This document shows positions 17,286 through 24,520 of a stretch of DNA of 64,000 bases, piece by piece. Origin of the DNA: Paenibacillaceae bacterium (GTDB lineage: Bacteria; Bacillota; Clostridia; Lachnospirales; Lachnospiraceae); contig SVDU01000015.1 in the NCBI GenBank assembly GCA_015057705.1, forward strand, positions 78,626-142,625, written 5' to 3'. The notes under the pieces are model-generated. The model saw only the letters and a program-made list of their open reading frames with translations, was not told the DNA's origin and made no database searches. Made by a program: the position numbers and the translations under genes. Numbering within the stretch: position 1 is the first letter of the stretch; each line of letters begins with the position of its first letter.

Positions 17286-17930
17286 ATGCCTTCAAAAGCG
17301 TATAGCACATTTACAAAAAACGTGCAACAAGTAGATAGACTGCTTGAAGCATATGACCTTTTACAAGGGCCAAAAAGGGGTAAAAGAAAATTGGACCATT
17401 TAACAAGAGCCGCACTAATGTTTTTATGCTCATCGTGGGAGGTATATATTGAACAGGTTGCTAATGAATCTGGAGAAAAGATTGCCAAAAATATAAATGA
17501 GATAAAAAAGCTTCCTAAAAAGATTAAGAAAACAATAGCAAAACAAATAAATAAAAATAAAAATGACGAAGAGGCAATTTTGTTTATTGATAGTTGGCGA
17601 GAGTATTATTTGGGAATGTTAGATATGAAAACAAAAGGGCTTAACACGCCTAAACAAGCACAGGTTACAGAATTATTTGAAGACTATTTAGGCATTAATA
17701 AAGATTTAATTGATAGTTCGATACTTATGATTTCCGAAATTGATGAAATAATTGTAACTAGAGGTGAAGTTGCGCACAATGTTTTTGCTGAAAGATATTT
17801 AAAAAAGAATGTTGTGGATAAATATTATGACATCATTAAAATGGCGGTGAGGGACGTAGATGTAATGCTGTATAATTATATTCCTTCTGTAGTAGACAAG
17901 GGAAAAAAACCATGGAATAATACTTATTAG
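17286..17930 (+). CDS. HEPN-domain protein (MAE_28990/MAE_18760-like putative RNase)
   Basis: 214 aa. Mostly helical. The segment LDHLTRAALMFLCSSWEVYIEQVANE is typical of the MAE_28990/MAE_18760 HEPN group; the family's RNA-cleaving motif R-x4-H appears as RGEVAH at residues 159-164. HEPN proteins of this type are metal-independent RNases in toxin-antitoxin and abortive infection systems. The gene is much more AT-rich than those before it, has its own promoter region after a terminator, a strong GGGAGGGGG site, and lies 47 bp ahead of the FRG gene, so the two probably form one operon. Toxin or effector role is inference. Confidence 0.75.
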   Translation: MPSKAYSTFTKNVQQVDRLLEAYDLLQGPKRGKRKLDHLTRAALMFLCSSWEVYIEQVANESGEKIAKNINEIKKLPKKIKKTIAKQINKNKNDEEAILFIDSWREYYLGMLDMKTKGLNTPKQAQVTELFEDYLGINKDLIDSSILMISEIDEIIVTRGEVAHNVFAERYLKKNVVDKYYDIIKMAVRDVDVMLYNYIPSVVDKGKKPWNNTY

Positions 17931-17977
17931 TTTATTTAATGCGTTGTGTTTAATCATATTACATTAAAGGAGTACAG

Positions 17978-18853
17978 ATGAAAACAATAAAAATTAATTC
18001 TTTAGAAGATTTAGAAAATAAGATATCAGAATACAATAAAGATTTTAATTGTTGGTTTAGAGGACAGTCGAATAGTGATTATCTATTACAGCCTGGAGCA
18101 TATAGAGAACTATATGTTATAAAAGATCATTACAATCTTCCAGTACGTCCAACTATGTTAGGCCCAGGTGATTATAATAGTCGGGGTGACTCCATTTTTA
18201 TTCCAGCTGAAATATATTTAGATTTATTTATAAAAATACTTAAACAGAGGTCTATGGAGTTTGATGATAAATTAAGTCGTTTAACATTGGCATGTATTGG
18301 TCAGCATTATGGATTAAAAACAAGATTGCTTGATTGGAGCTCTGACGCAACCGTTGCTTTGTTTTTTGCAACAGAGGATATTAAAAAGGATAGTGAAGCT
18401 GCATTTTTTATATTACGTCCGGATTTATATAACGAGAAGGTTACGGGTGAAAGTAAGATCTTTGATGTTGATGATATTTGCAAACTAGATTGTGACTATG
18501 CTCCTGTTGCCTTTAATGGACCTAAAAATACTAAAAGAATCTGCAGGCAGTCTGGAAATTTTACAATTCATGGAAGAAATGTATGGCCGTTTGACAAATA
18601 TGAGTGTTTTGATGAAGTTATATATAAATTTACTTTATCCTATGAGTTATCTTTAGAAATTCAAAAAAAATTACGTAGTTTAGGAATTAATAAAGATTCT
18701 ATTTATGTTAATAATGATTTTAGAGAGGAAGTAGCAAAAGAAGTTATTGATCTGTCAAAAAAAGAAATTAAAAATTTTTTAACAGAGAAAGAAATTGAAT
18801 GGAAAAGCCTTCCCAATAGTGAAAGGGGATATAATAGGTATTTACAACAATGA
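17978..18853 (+). CDS. FRG-domain protein
   Basis: 291 aa. The FRG motif appears as WFRGQSNSDYLLQPGAYRE (about residues 26-44), and the family's second block as LACIGQHYGLKTRLLDWSSDATVALFFA (~108-135). FRG-domain proteins are uncharacterised biochemically but recur in defence islands. No TM segments. AAAGGAG precedes the ATG at 17978. Adjacent to the HEPN gene in the same AT-rich cargo block, it may be the partner (sensor, antitoxin or second effector). Confidence 0.85.
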   Translation: MKTIKINSLEDLENKISEYNKDFNCWFRGQSNSDYLLQPGAYRELYVIKDHYNLPVRPTMLGPGDYNSRGDSIFIPAEIYLDLFIKILKQRSMEFDDKLSRLTLACIGQHYGLKTRLLDWSSDATVALFFATEDIKKDSEAAFFILRPDLYNEKVTGESKIFDVDDICKLDCDYAPVAFNGPKNTKRICRQSGNFTIHGRNVWPFDKYECFDEVIYKFTLSYELSLEIQKKLRSLGINKDSIYVNNDFREEVAKEVIDLSKKEIKNFLTEKEIEWKSLPNSERGYNRYLQQ

Positions 18854-18863
18854 TTTACGTAGT

Positions 18864-18886
18864 AAGTATAGTATAGTATAGTATAG
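18864..18886 (+). repeat. Short tandem pentanucleotide repeat
   Basis: AGTAT repeated about 4.6 times, 10 bp after the FRG stop codon, followed by a T run. It is outside any coding region, so phase variation is not obvious; it may only be slippage-prone cargo-edge DNA. Confidence 0.7.
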
Positions 18887-18990
18887 TTTTTTTAAAATGT
18901 ATTACGTATATTTATTAGCCTGGAATAGTATTCATATACAAAATCGACCTATAAAAACACTGATTATGCCCATAGAATAAGGCTTTTCTC

Positions 18991-19019
18991 TTGCATACCC
19001 CCTCCTCTTCTGTTATAAT
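18991..19019 (+). promoter_or_regulatory. Promoter of the candidate small RNA
   Basis: TTGCAT at 18991-18996, 17-bp spacer, TATAAT at 19014-19019. The predicted start is near 19026, just before the structured RNA. Confidence 0.75.
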
Positions 19020-19025
19020 ATCTAT

Positions 19026-19136
19026 AAGTAAACAAAATATTGACGAGTACCCCAGGTCAAAGCCTGGAAGCCATAATAAGGCGTGGGAATAGCGATTCAT
19101 CAAATTGATGGTTCGTTGTTCCTGCGTCTTTTTTTG
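19026..19136 (+). ncRNA. Candidate structured small RNA with own promoter and terminator
   Basis: About 110 nt, no coding sequence. Visible folding: outer pairing gacg (19042) with cgtc (19124), hairpin ccagg/cctgg (19053-19068), hairpin gcc/ggc (~19070-19083), a long imperfect stem ggaatagcgattcatcaa with ttgatggttcgttgttcc (19085-19122), then a T7 run. A perfect promoter sits upstream. It matches no riboswitch or sRNA I recognise. It lies between the FRG gene and cspA, so it might act as a stand-alone RNA, an RNA partner of the HEPN protein, or a leader for cspA (less likely given the T run). Confidence 0.65.
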
Positions 19137-19168
19137 TTTGCAAATTTTGAGAGGAAGGAGTGGAAAGA

Positions 19169-19369
19169 ATGTTTACCGGAAAAGTAGAATGGTTCGATCA
19201 GAAGAAGGGTTACGGCTTCATAGCCGGATCGGACGGAAAGAATGCGTTTGTGCATTATTCAGATATTTTGACAGATGGATATAAGGCTTTAGAGACTGGC
19301 CAGAGTGTCAGCTATGATGTGGAGCAGACGAGGAAAGGTCCCAAGTCAATAAATGTAGTAATACAGTAG
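19169..19369 (+). CDS. cspA: Cold-shock domain protein
   Basis: 66 aa from ATG at 19169 with GGAAGGAG at 19153-19160. RNP1 motif appears as KGYGFIAG and RNP2 as AFVHYSDI, the two nucleic-acid-binding strands of the cold-shock fold. The sequence is somewhat diverged from chromosomal Csp proteins (VEWFDQKKGYGFI), fitting a phage-borne copy. It would bind single-stranded RNA or DNA and act as an RNA chaperone, perhaps for the element's transcripts. Confidence 0.9.
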   Translation: MFTGKVEWFDQKKGYGFIAGSDGKNAFVHYSDILTDGYKALETGQSVSYDVEQTRKGPKSINVVIQ

Positions 19370-19386
19370 GAAAGGAAGGAAATGTA

Positions 19387-20004
19387 ATGTGTAAGAAAGC
19401 AGATTTAATCAATCATTTTAAAGAATTCAAGAACCGGTATGAAACGGTGCAAGCCCAGGTGGCAGAGATACAAAGGAGTGTAGCTTATACAGAGATCGGC
19501 AGGGAACAGGCAGTTAAACAGCTTCTTGATAGTTTCGCCCCTACAGTGCAGCTCTATCATGATAAGGCCATAGCAGCCATTGACCAGGGGCTTGAAGGAC
19601 TGGCCGAGCGGTGGAAGAAGAGCAGCACCGGGAAGCTCTTTGATGCCGGATATCAGGCAGGGCTTGCCAATGTGGTGAAGATGTTGGAAATGGGAGCCGT
19701 CACCGAAAAAGAGGACGTACAAAACATCATTGATACATACACGGGAGATCATAGCGCCCTGGCACTTATTAAGACGGTTCTGGTTAAGAGCGAAAACATC
19801 GCCTTGAAAGATTGTGCTCTCCTGATCCCTGCAGATAACCGGGAGTATAACAGGCGGCTCCTGGGACAGCTTCGGGATAACGTGGATCAGAGTATGAACA
19901 TATATACTTTCAATCAAGGGTTGGCCAGTGTTTCAATGTCCATAGACGGTATGATCCAGTTTGTAACGGACCGCCTGGGGGACAACCTGGAATTGATTGC
20001 TTAG
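19387..20004 (+). CDS. Hypothetical element protein (205 aa)
   Basis: Start ATG at 19387 with GGAAAGGAAGG just upstream. Long helical protein, Gln/Glu/Lys-rich, without hydrophobic segments. I recognise no family. Its neighbour at 20029 has similar composition and ends with a comparable SMS-IDGMIQFV / NVS-AMDELMKHLS helix, so they may be related or work together. Codon use and GC resemble the rest of the element rather than the AT-rich cargo. Confidence 0.65.
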   Translation: MCKKADLINHFKEFKNRYETVQAQVAEIQRSVAYTEIGREQAVKQLLDSFAPTVQLYHDKAIAAIDQGLEGLAERWKKSSTGKLFDAGYQAGLANVVKMLEMGAVTEKEDVQNIIDTYTGDHSALALIKTVLVKSENIALKDCALLIPADNREYNRRLLGQLRDNVDQSMNIYTFNQGLASVSMSIDGMIQFVTDRLGDNLELIA

Positions 20005-20028
20005 AGAAGGAGAGGAAGGAAAAATAAT

Positions 20029-20589
20029 ATGACTAAGTTTGTAGAAGAAATCAGAAAGATTATAAGAGAGTTTAATGCGCTGCGTGAAGCCACGAAGGGT
20101 AAGACAGCTTCCATCATGAAGGATGAGCGGTATTCCGATGATTTTAAGCGGAATCTGATTGCCCAGGAGAAACAGGCCTGCAAGGCGATCCAGGAGCAGC
20201 TTATTTCAAAGGCTAAGAAGATCACGGAGGACGCAAAGAATGAGCTGTTAAAAGGTAAGACGGTGGGAACCAGGGATCAGGCTTTTGATATCAAGTTGAG
20301 CAACGTCCTGCAGCTCCTTAAGACTATCGGGGATTCCATGACCCTTGATGAGCTTACCGAGTTGGTAGAGCCGTTCCGGCAGGACTACTATACCATGAAC
20401 TTGCTGCGGAAAGTATTTGTAAAAGGGAATATCAAGGGCGTGATGGAGATATTCGGTGTTGACAGGATTGACCACAACGTATCAGCTATGGACGAGCTTA
20501 TGAAGCATCTTTCCCAGGAGTTTAACCGGGACATTGATAAGGCAGATACCATGCGCTTGCTGATTACATTAGAGGTCATGAAGGAGTGA
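20029..20589 (+). CDS. Hypothetical element protein (186 aa)
   Basis: Helical, charged, begins MTKFVEEIRKIIREFNALRE. No recognised domain, no membrane segment. GAGAAGGAGAGGAAGG upstream gives a strong ribosome binding site. Probably transcribed with cspA and the preceding gene. Confidence 0.65.
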   Translation: MTKFVEEIRKIIREFNALREATKGKTASIMKDERYSDDFKRNLIAQEKQACKAIQEQLISKAKKITEDAKNELLKGKTVGTRDQAFDIKLSNVLQLLKTIGDSMTLDELTELVEPFRQDYYTMNLLRKVFVKGNIKGVMEIFGVDRIDHNVSAMDELMKHLSQEFNRDIDKADTMRLLITLEVMKE

Positions 20590-20594
20590 TAACT

Positions 20595-20786
20595 ATGGAC
20601 AATGCAAATTCTGGATCAGGCGAGGGATACGTAAACGGTGTATATGTGGGAATAAGACACGGCAGCCCATTGGGTGATGCCCTAGCTCCAAATGATGATG
20701 GATATGGTCATCTTAGAAGTGTGAAGCGGTTCGGATCTATGCTGCAGGATGCCGCTTTGGATAAAAACGTTTCATCAGGTGAATAA
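20595..20786 (+). CDS. Small hypothetical protein
   Basis: 63 aa from ATG at 20595 (GAAGGAGTGA upstream; the upstream gene's stop lies within this site). Gly/Asp/Asn-rich (GSGEGYVNGVYVGIRHG), unlikely to form a long helix. No family recognised. Last gene before a terminator. Confidence 0.6.
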   Translation: MDNANSGSGEGYVNGVYVGIRHGSPLGDALAPNDDGYGHLRSVKRFGSMLQDAALDKNVSSGE

Positions 20787-20792
20787 GAAAGG

Positions 20793-20833
20793 TGCCCCGG
20801 TCTTTCCTCTGTGATTGCCTGGGGCATTTTTGT
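20793..20833 (+). terminator. Terminator after the cspA operon
   Basis: gtgccccgg ... cctggggcat with a T-rich tail (attttt). It ends the transcript before the iteron region. Confidence 0.85.
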
Positions 20834-20904
20834 TAAGATTTGTTAAGGTCTGAATGCTAACAAATGCTAACTTTTGTTAACCTTTGATGCTAAGATTTGC
20901 TAAG
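20832..20904. repeat. Iteron-like array (7 x G[T/C]TAA[G/C])
   Basis: Hexamers at 20832, 20842, 20856, 20866, 20876, 20889 and 20899, with spacings 10, 14, 10, 10, 13 and 10 bp, close to one helical turn. Two more CTAAC repeats occur near 21080. The regular phasing suggests a protein bound on one face: an origin or a complex operator. Confidence 0.7.
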
Positions 20905-20942
20905 GTATTCGGAGATTCCGGAGGCCCCAAAAAGAATAAGTT

Positions 20943-20987
20943 GACATCGTTATACGCGCGGAATATTCGGACATCGTTATGCGCGCG
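20943..20987 (+). repeat. Two 18-bp direct repeats, 27 bp apart
   Basis: gacatcgttatacgcgcg at 20943-20960 and the same with one mismatch at 20970-20987. Together with the iterons just before, this gene-free 465-bp stretch (20787-21251) is unusually repeat-rich. Confidence 0.65.
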
Positions 20988-21133
20988 TGAAGAGGCGGTG
21001 TACATACAAAAGTAAAAAAAGTGCGCACCGGAATATAGCATTACGAGGATTACCAGAACAAACACATTGGGAGTAGGAACCTAACAAAACCTAACTTTCT
21101 ACACAATAACAGAAAAAGGGGTTATGGGTTGAA

Positions 21134-21197
21134 CTCCGGACGAACCCCGGAGAAATCACACCGGATCAGGAGCTTGAAGCCCGGACGAAGCCCGGAG
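21134..21197 (+). repeat. Two similar hairpins with ACGAA loops
   Basis: ctccgg-acgaacc-ccggag at 21134-21152 and cccgg-acgaag-cccggag at 21180-21196, about 46 bp apart, in the leader of the sigma factor gene. Could be translation-control structures or protein-binding RNA hairpins. Confidence 0.5.
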
Positions 21198-21251
21198 AAT
21201 TTAACGAACAGAGAACGAACAGAGGAATCAAAGCAAGGGGGAGATCAGGAT

Positions 21252-22214
21252 ATGACCAACGAGCAACTTGTAATCAGAATTAAAGCCGGTATTGATCCGG
21301 CAGAGAATATGCTTGCTTTGTATGAGCAGGTAAAAGCCTTTATCCATTCTATCGCCTGGAAGCACCGGGGACTGGGAGAGGTAGAGGATTTAGAGCAGGA
21401 AGGGTATCTTGCCCTATACGATGCCATAGACGGCTATGACCCGGATACCGGGAACAAGTTCCTTACCTATGCGGAGTACTGGATCAGACAGCGCATTGTC
21501 AGATACATAGAACGGAACTCTTCTTCCCTACGTCTTTCCTTCCAAAGTCAGGCACGTTTACGGCAGTATAAGCGGCTCTGCGATTCCTTCATGAAAGAAT
21601 ATGGACGGGAGCCGTCAGAAGCCGAAACAGCCGCCCAAATGGGCTTAAGTATAGATCAGGTTAGAGATATCCATAAAAACGCTTGTACGGCTAATCTGGG
21701 AAGCCTGGACGCTCCTGTAAAGGGTTATGAAGAGGAAGGGCTTACTGTGATTGAGGGTATAGCTTCCGGGGAGGATATGGAAGGGGATGCGCTTGATCGG
21801 CTGCAGCATGAGCAGCTTAAGGCGGTAATATGGGAATGTGTGGACAGCTTACGTGGACGGCAGCCGGAAGTGATCCGGAAGCGGTACCAGGACAACATGA
21901 GCATGAGAGAGGTCGGAAGGGTATACGGTGTTTCCTGTGAAGCTATCCGACAAGATGAAGCCCAGGCCATGAGGGAGTTAAGGAAGCCTAAAAATTCAAA
22001 GAGGTTAAGGCAGTTCTTACCGGAAGAAGATCGTATTTACAGTATGGGCCTTGTTGGGAATGGTGTGGATCGGTTTAATAGAACCTGGACCAGTTCCACG
22101 GAAAGGGCGGTCATTGCCAGGGAAGAACTAGCAGAACGGATGGAAGAGCATAAACGGTGGCTTGAAGAGTTGCGACGGTCGCAACAGGCCAGGAGGGAAA
22201 GTGCTGCACTGTAA
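21252..22214 (+). CDS. Sigma-70 family RNA polymerase sigma factor
   Basis: 320 aa from ATG at 21252 (GGGGGAGA upstream); a longer in-frame reading runs through the hairpins and is less likely. Region 2 is clear (GEVEDLEQEGYLALYDAIDGYDPDTGNKFLTYAEYWIRQRIVRYI), region 3 around residues 110-170, region 4 helix-turn-helix near the C-terminal third (SMREVGRVYGVSCEAIRQDEAQAMRELR). A ~70-residue charged C-terminal extension follows, containing the palindrome at 22169. It would redirect RNA polymerase to the element's or a helper phage's promoters. Confidence 0.9.
   Translation: MTNEQLVIRIKAGIDPAENMLALYEQVKAFIHSIAWKHRGLGEVEDLEQEGYLALYDAIDGYDPDTGNKFLTYAEYWIRQRIVRYIERNSSSLRLSFQSQARLRQYKRLCDSFMKEYGREPSEAETAAQMGLSIDQVRDIHKNACTANLGSLDAPVKGYEEEGLTVIEGIASGEDMEGDALDRLQHEQLKAVIWECVDSLRGRQPEVIRKRYQDNMSMREVGRVYGVSCEAIRQDEAQAMRELRKPKNSKRLRQFLPEEDRIYSMGLVGNGVDRFNRTWTSSTERAVIAREELAERMEEHKRWLEELRRSQQARRESAAL
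22169..22188. repeat. Third, diverged copy of the TTGCGA palindrome
   Basis: gttgcgacggtcgcaacagg: same TTGCGA...TCGCAA arms with gg at the centre altered (acgg instead of atat) and the same cagg flank as the copies at 16923 and 56634. It is within the sigma factor gene, coding LRRSQQ. Confidence 0.55.
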
Positions 22215-22313
22215 AGGGGCTTCACTTAATGAATACCCCTGTTCGTCATGGGGACGAGCTTGTAATAGGGTTCAACATGAGGTAGACCCCCAGGCATTCA
22301 ACAATAGGGTTGA

Positions 22314-22547
22314 ATGGATACGCTTAAAGTGAATAGCCTTCTATTCGTACCTGGGGACGAGCGCAGGAACCTTTTAAGGGTTGTTATGGTGGAAAGGGTC
22401 GGTACTTTGTACCGATCACAGCCGGATCATGCTGTTGTGGTTGATGGGAGACTGCAGGAGGTTTTCGTCATGAAGGAAGAAAACTGTACGGACTCCAGAC
22501 AACTCAATAACGAATCGTTATCTATTGACAGAAGTGGCAACGAGTAA
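22314..22547 (+). CDS. Doubtful hypothetical protein
   Basis: 77 aa open frame starting ATG at 22314, with only a weak AGGG upstream. The protein (MDTLKVNSLLFVPGDERRN...) has plausible composition but no family, and the region carries several palindromes, so it may be non-coding. Confidence 0.3.
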   Translation: MDTLKVNSLLFVPGDERRNLLRVVMVERVGTLYRSQPDHAVVVDGRLQEVFVMKEENCTDSRQLNNESLSIDRSGNE

Positions 22548-22583
22548 CGAATCCAAAATAGGATTGGTTATGACAAATAAATA

Positions 22584-22612
22584 TTGTGTGCCTTGGGAAT
22601 GTATGGTAATAT
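22584..22612 (+). promoter_or_regulatory. Promoter of the toxin-like peptide gene
   Basis: TTGTGT at 22584-22589, 17-bp spacer, TAATAT at 22607-22612, about 60 bp before the peptide start codon. Confidence 0.55.
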
Positions 22613-22671
22613 GCTATCAGGAGTAACCGAATACAGGGTGGAGCCTTCTGTTTAGAAAGGAGGTAACGCTC

Positions 22672-22749
22672 ATGAAGAAAAAAGAAAATATAATCTTATT
22701 ACTTACAGCAATTATGACTGTTATCGAAATTCTAAATTATTTTAAATAA
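22672..22749 (+). CDS. Small hydrophobic peptide, probable type I toxin / holin-like toxin
   Basis: 25 aa: basic start (MKKKEN), one hydrophobic helix (IILLLTAIMTVIEILNYF), Lys end. AAAGGAGG at 22656-22663 is a perfect ribosome binding site. Size and layout resemble putative holin-like and BsrG/TxpA-type toxins of Firmicutes. A hairpin (gcccttccta/taggaaaggc) follows the stop, and a minus-strand promoter-terminator unit lies 90-170 bp downstream, which could make the antisense antitoxin. Confidence 0.6.
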   Translation: MKKKENIILLLTAIMTVIEILNYFK

Positions 22750-22837
22750 AAAGCCCTTCCTATTGGCGTAGGAAAGGCGTACTCATGAATTATGAGTATT
22801 ATAAACAGACTTGAATAAATTTGAGAAAATAACAAAT

Positions 22838-22884
22838 AAAAAAACCTGGAAGGTTTCCACCTTCTAGGCGGTTACTCCTTTTAT
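22838..22884 (-). ncRNA. Possible antisense antitoxin RNA
   Basis: On the minus strand TTGAAA (22914-22919), 17-bp spacer, TATATT (22891-22896), then about 45 nt ending in a stem cctagaagg/ccttccagg and seven T (terminator at 22838-22868). It would overlap the 3' end of the toxin-like mRNA if that runs past the first hairpin. Antisense action is inferred from position only. Confidence 0.5.
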
Positions 22885-22948
22885 AATTCTAATATAGCAT
22901 ATCTGGATTGGTATTTCAATATTATAGTGCGAAATAAAACTATGTGTG

Positions 22949-22977
22949 TTCGACTGTAAAGCCAGAAATCGTATAAT
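22949..22977 (+). promoter_or_regulatory. Promoter before the KAP leader
   Basis: TTCGAC at 22949-22954, 17-bp spacer, TATAAT at 22972-22977. Start of transcription predicted near 22984. Confidence 0.55.
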
Positions 22978-22983
22978 ATATGA

Positions 22984-23119
22984 GGAAAACCGAGATATGA
23001 TAATAAGAAATAAAATCGTTGCTGTTCGATTGAGCTGTCCAGATCGGGGAGCTGATAGCCCCAATAACAAGCATAGCATGATCTTTATTGCACCTATCGA
23101 AAGATGGGTGTTTTCTTTT
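22984..23119 (+). ncRNA. Candidate leader or small RNA ending in a terminator before the KAP gene
   Basis: About 130 nt between a promoter and the terminator cacctatc-gaaa-gatgggtg-ttttctttt (23091-23118). It includes a ggggagctgatagcccc hairpin near 23046-23062. An ORF runs through it, but no ribosome binding site supports it. It may be an attenuator for the KAP gene, or the 3' end of an unrelated RNA. Confidence 0.4.
23091..23119 (+). terminator. Terminator upstream of the KAP NTPase gene
   Basis: Stem cacctatc ... gatgggtg with a GAAA tetraloop, followed by ttttctttt. Same terminator type as at 17198 and 62729. Confidence 0.85.
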
Positions 23120-23166
23120 AAACTATTAGGTGATATTATGGAAGAAAATGTAAGGAGGGTGGAAGA

Positions 23167-24453
23167 GTGGATTATTCTAATTTGAGATTTGAAAAAGATG
23201 ATGCTTTAGATAGAAAAAAATTTGTAGAAAACATAATGAACGTTATAGCAAAGTGGAATAATGCAAGGCATGAAAATGATTCTCTGGTCATATCCTTAGA
23301 TGCACCGTGGGGGTCTGGGAAAAGTTATTTAATTAATATGTGGAAAAATTGGCTATTATCTGAAGAAAACGCAGATAAAAGATTCTGTATTACATATTAT
23401 AATGCCTGGGAGAATGATGATAATGACAATGCCTTTATACCTTTAGTTTATAAATTACAAGATTTAGAGGCATACAGAGAAGAGGATGATATTTCTGAAA
23501 ACTTAAAAGAAATATCTAAAAGTTTTTTAAAATCATGCGGGTTGGCACTGTTGAAAGACGTGGTTAAGAAGAGTATAGGGGAAAGCACAGCTGAAATATT
23601 ATGTAATGGTATTGATGGAGTTAAAGATGCAGATATGATCGAAGATTTCTTCTCAAAGTATAGAAAATACAATGATGAAAAAGTTAAGTTCAAAGAGGCT
23701 TTAAAAGACTTGATACCCGTAGATGGGAAATTAATAATATTTATTGATGAATTAGATAGATGTAGACCTACATTTTCCATAGAAACTTTAGAAATAATAA
23801 AGCACTATTTTAATCAAAAGGATATAGTATTTGTATTTGCAATTGATTTAGAACAACTATCATATTCAATTTCTACGATGTATGGCGTTGGAATGGATTC
23901 TGCAGGATATTTAAGACGGTTTTTTGATTTTAATATACGCATACCAACAGGGAATTTATATAATTATATGAAACCAGTATTTAACGCAAATTTTCAAAAT
24001 TTAAGTAGTATTGGCAAGTTTAAAGATATGGTAATCAATCTGTTTTCTAAATTGAACCTATCATTGAGAGATATAGATAAGATATTTATTAATTTTAATG
24101 TATTCTATTTGTTTTATCAACCGCATTTTGAACATTTATCAGCTGATAAAGAGGTTGAAGTTATGGAGGTATATCTGTATTTTATGACACTAAAATACAA
24201 GTTCCCAGGTGTATATTCCTTAATAATAAACAAAGAATTTATAGCGTACGATAATGCACCAAAGAACTGGGATATTTTGGAACAAAAGTATTTTGTGTCG
24301 GCGAATATAACAAAATTATTAAAAGCAATTCAAACTGGTGCAAATCACGATATAAAAAAAGAGATAATTACTTCATTTGGGTTGGATAGTGTGAATTGTG
24401 ATAACACTACATTTTCTCAGCATATAGAAAGAACAATAGAAATGTTTGTTTAA
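23167..24453 (+). CDS. KAP family P-loop NTPase
   Basis: 428 aa, GTG start with AAGGAGGG upstream. Walker A is DAPWGSGKS at residues 45-53, the NAW box of KAP proteins appears as YYNAWEND, Walker B as LIIFIDELDR at ~189-198 followed by CRPTFSIETLE, and FDFNIRIP (typical of the KAP C-terminal part) at ~255. No membrane segments are evident, unlike some KAP proteins. PifA of the F plasmid, which blocks T7, belongs to this family; here it is AT-rich cargo at the end of element 1, so an anti-phage role is a reasonable inference. Confidence 0.9.
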   Translation: MDYSNLRFEKDDALDRKKFVENIMNVIAKWNNARHENDSLVISLDAPWGSGKSYLINMWKNWLLSEENADKRFCITYYNAWENDDNDNAFIPLVYKLQDLEAYREEDDISENLKEISKSFLKSCGLALLKDVVKKSIGESTAEILCNGIDGVKDADMIEDFFSKYRKYNDEKVKFKEALKDLIPVDGKLIIFIDELDRCRPTFSIETLEIIKHYFNQKDIVFVFAIDLEQLSYSISTMYGVGMDSAGYLRRFFDFNIRIPTGNLYNYMKPVFNANFQNLSSIGKFKDMVINLFSKLNLSLRDIDKIFINFNVFYLFYQPHFEHLSADKEVEVMEVYLYFMTLKYKFPGVYSLIINKEFIAYDNAPKNWDILEQKYFVSANITKLLKAIQTGANHDIKKEIITSFGLDSVNCDNTTFSQHIERTIEMFV

Positions 24454-24487
24454 TGAAAATAAGAATGGCATTATACTATTTCAACTT

Positions 24488-24520
24488 AGGCGAGTATCCG
24501 GCATTCCGGGCTCGCCTTTG
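24488..24520 (+). terminator. Terminator after the KAP gene
   Basis: aggcgag ... ctcgcct with an inner tatccgg/ccgg stem, followed by ttgt. Last unit of element 1 before attR. Confidence 0.8.

Larger units (their letters stand above)
22215..22671 (+). other. Repeat-rich region after the sigma gene
   Basis: Contains hairpins with TTCGTC/GGGACGAG arms (ttcgtcatggggacgag at about 22240-22258; a related one at 22346-22362), a perfect palindrome tcggtac-ttt-gtaccga near 22401, and ataacga-a-tcgttat at 22507-22521. Apart from the weak open frame at 22314 I see no gene here. Confidence 0.4.

Noticed and set aside
18864..18886. AGTAT tandem repeat as a phase-variation switch
   Set aside because: It lies after the FRG stop codon and not in a coding or promoter spacer, so slippage would not switch a gene in an obvious way.
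19026..19136. Structured RNA as a cspA 5' leader
   Set aside because: It ends in a strong terminator with seven T before the cspA ribosome site, so a stand-alone RNA is more likely, though attenuation cannot be excluded.
22864..23079. 71-aa minus-strand frame
   Set aside because: Overlaps promoter and terminator elements of the region; no start site support.
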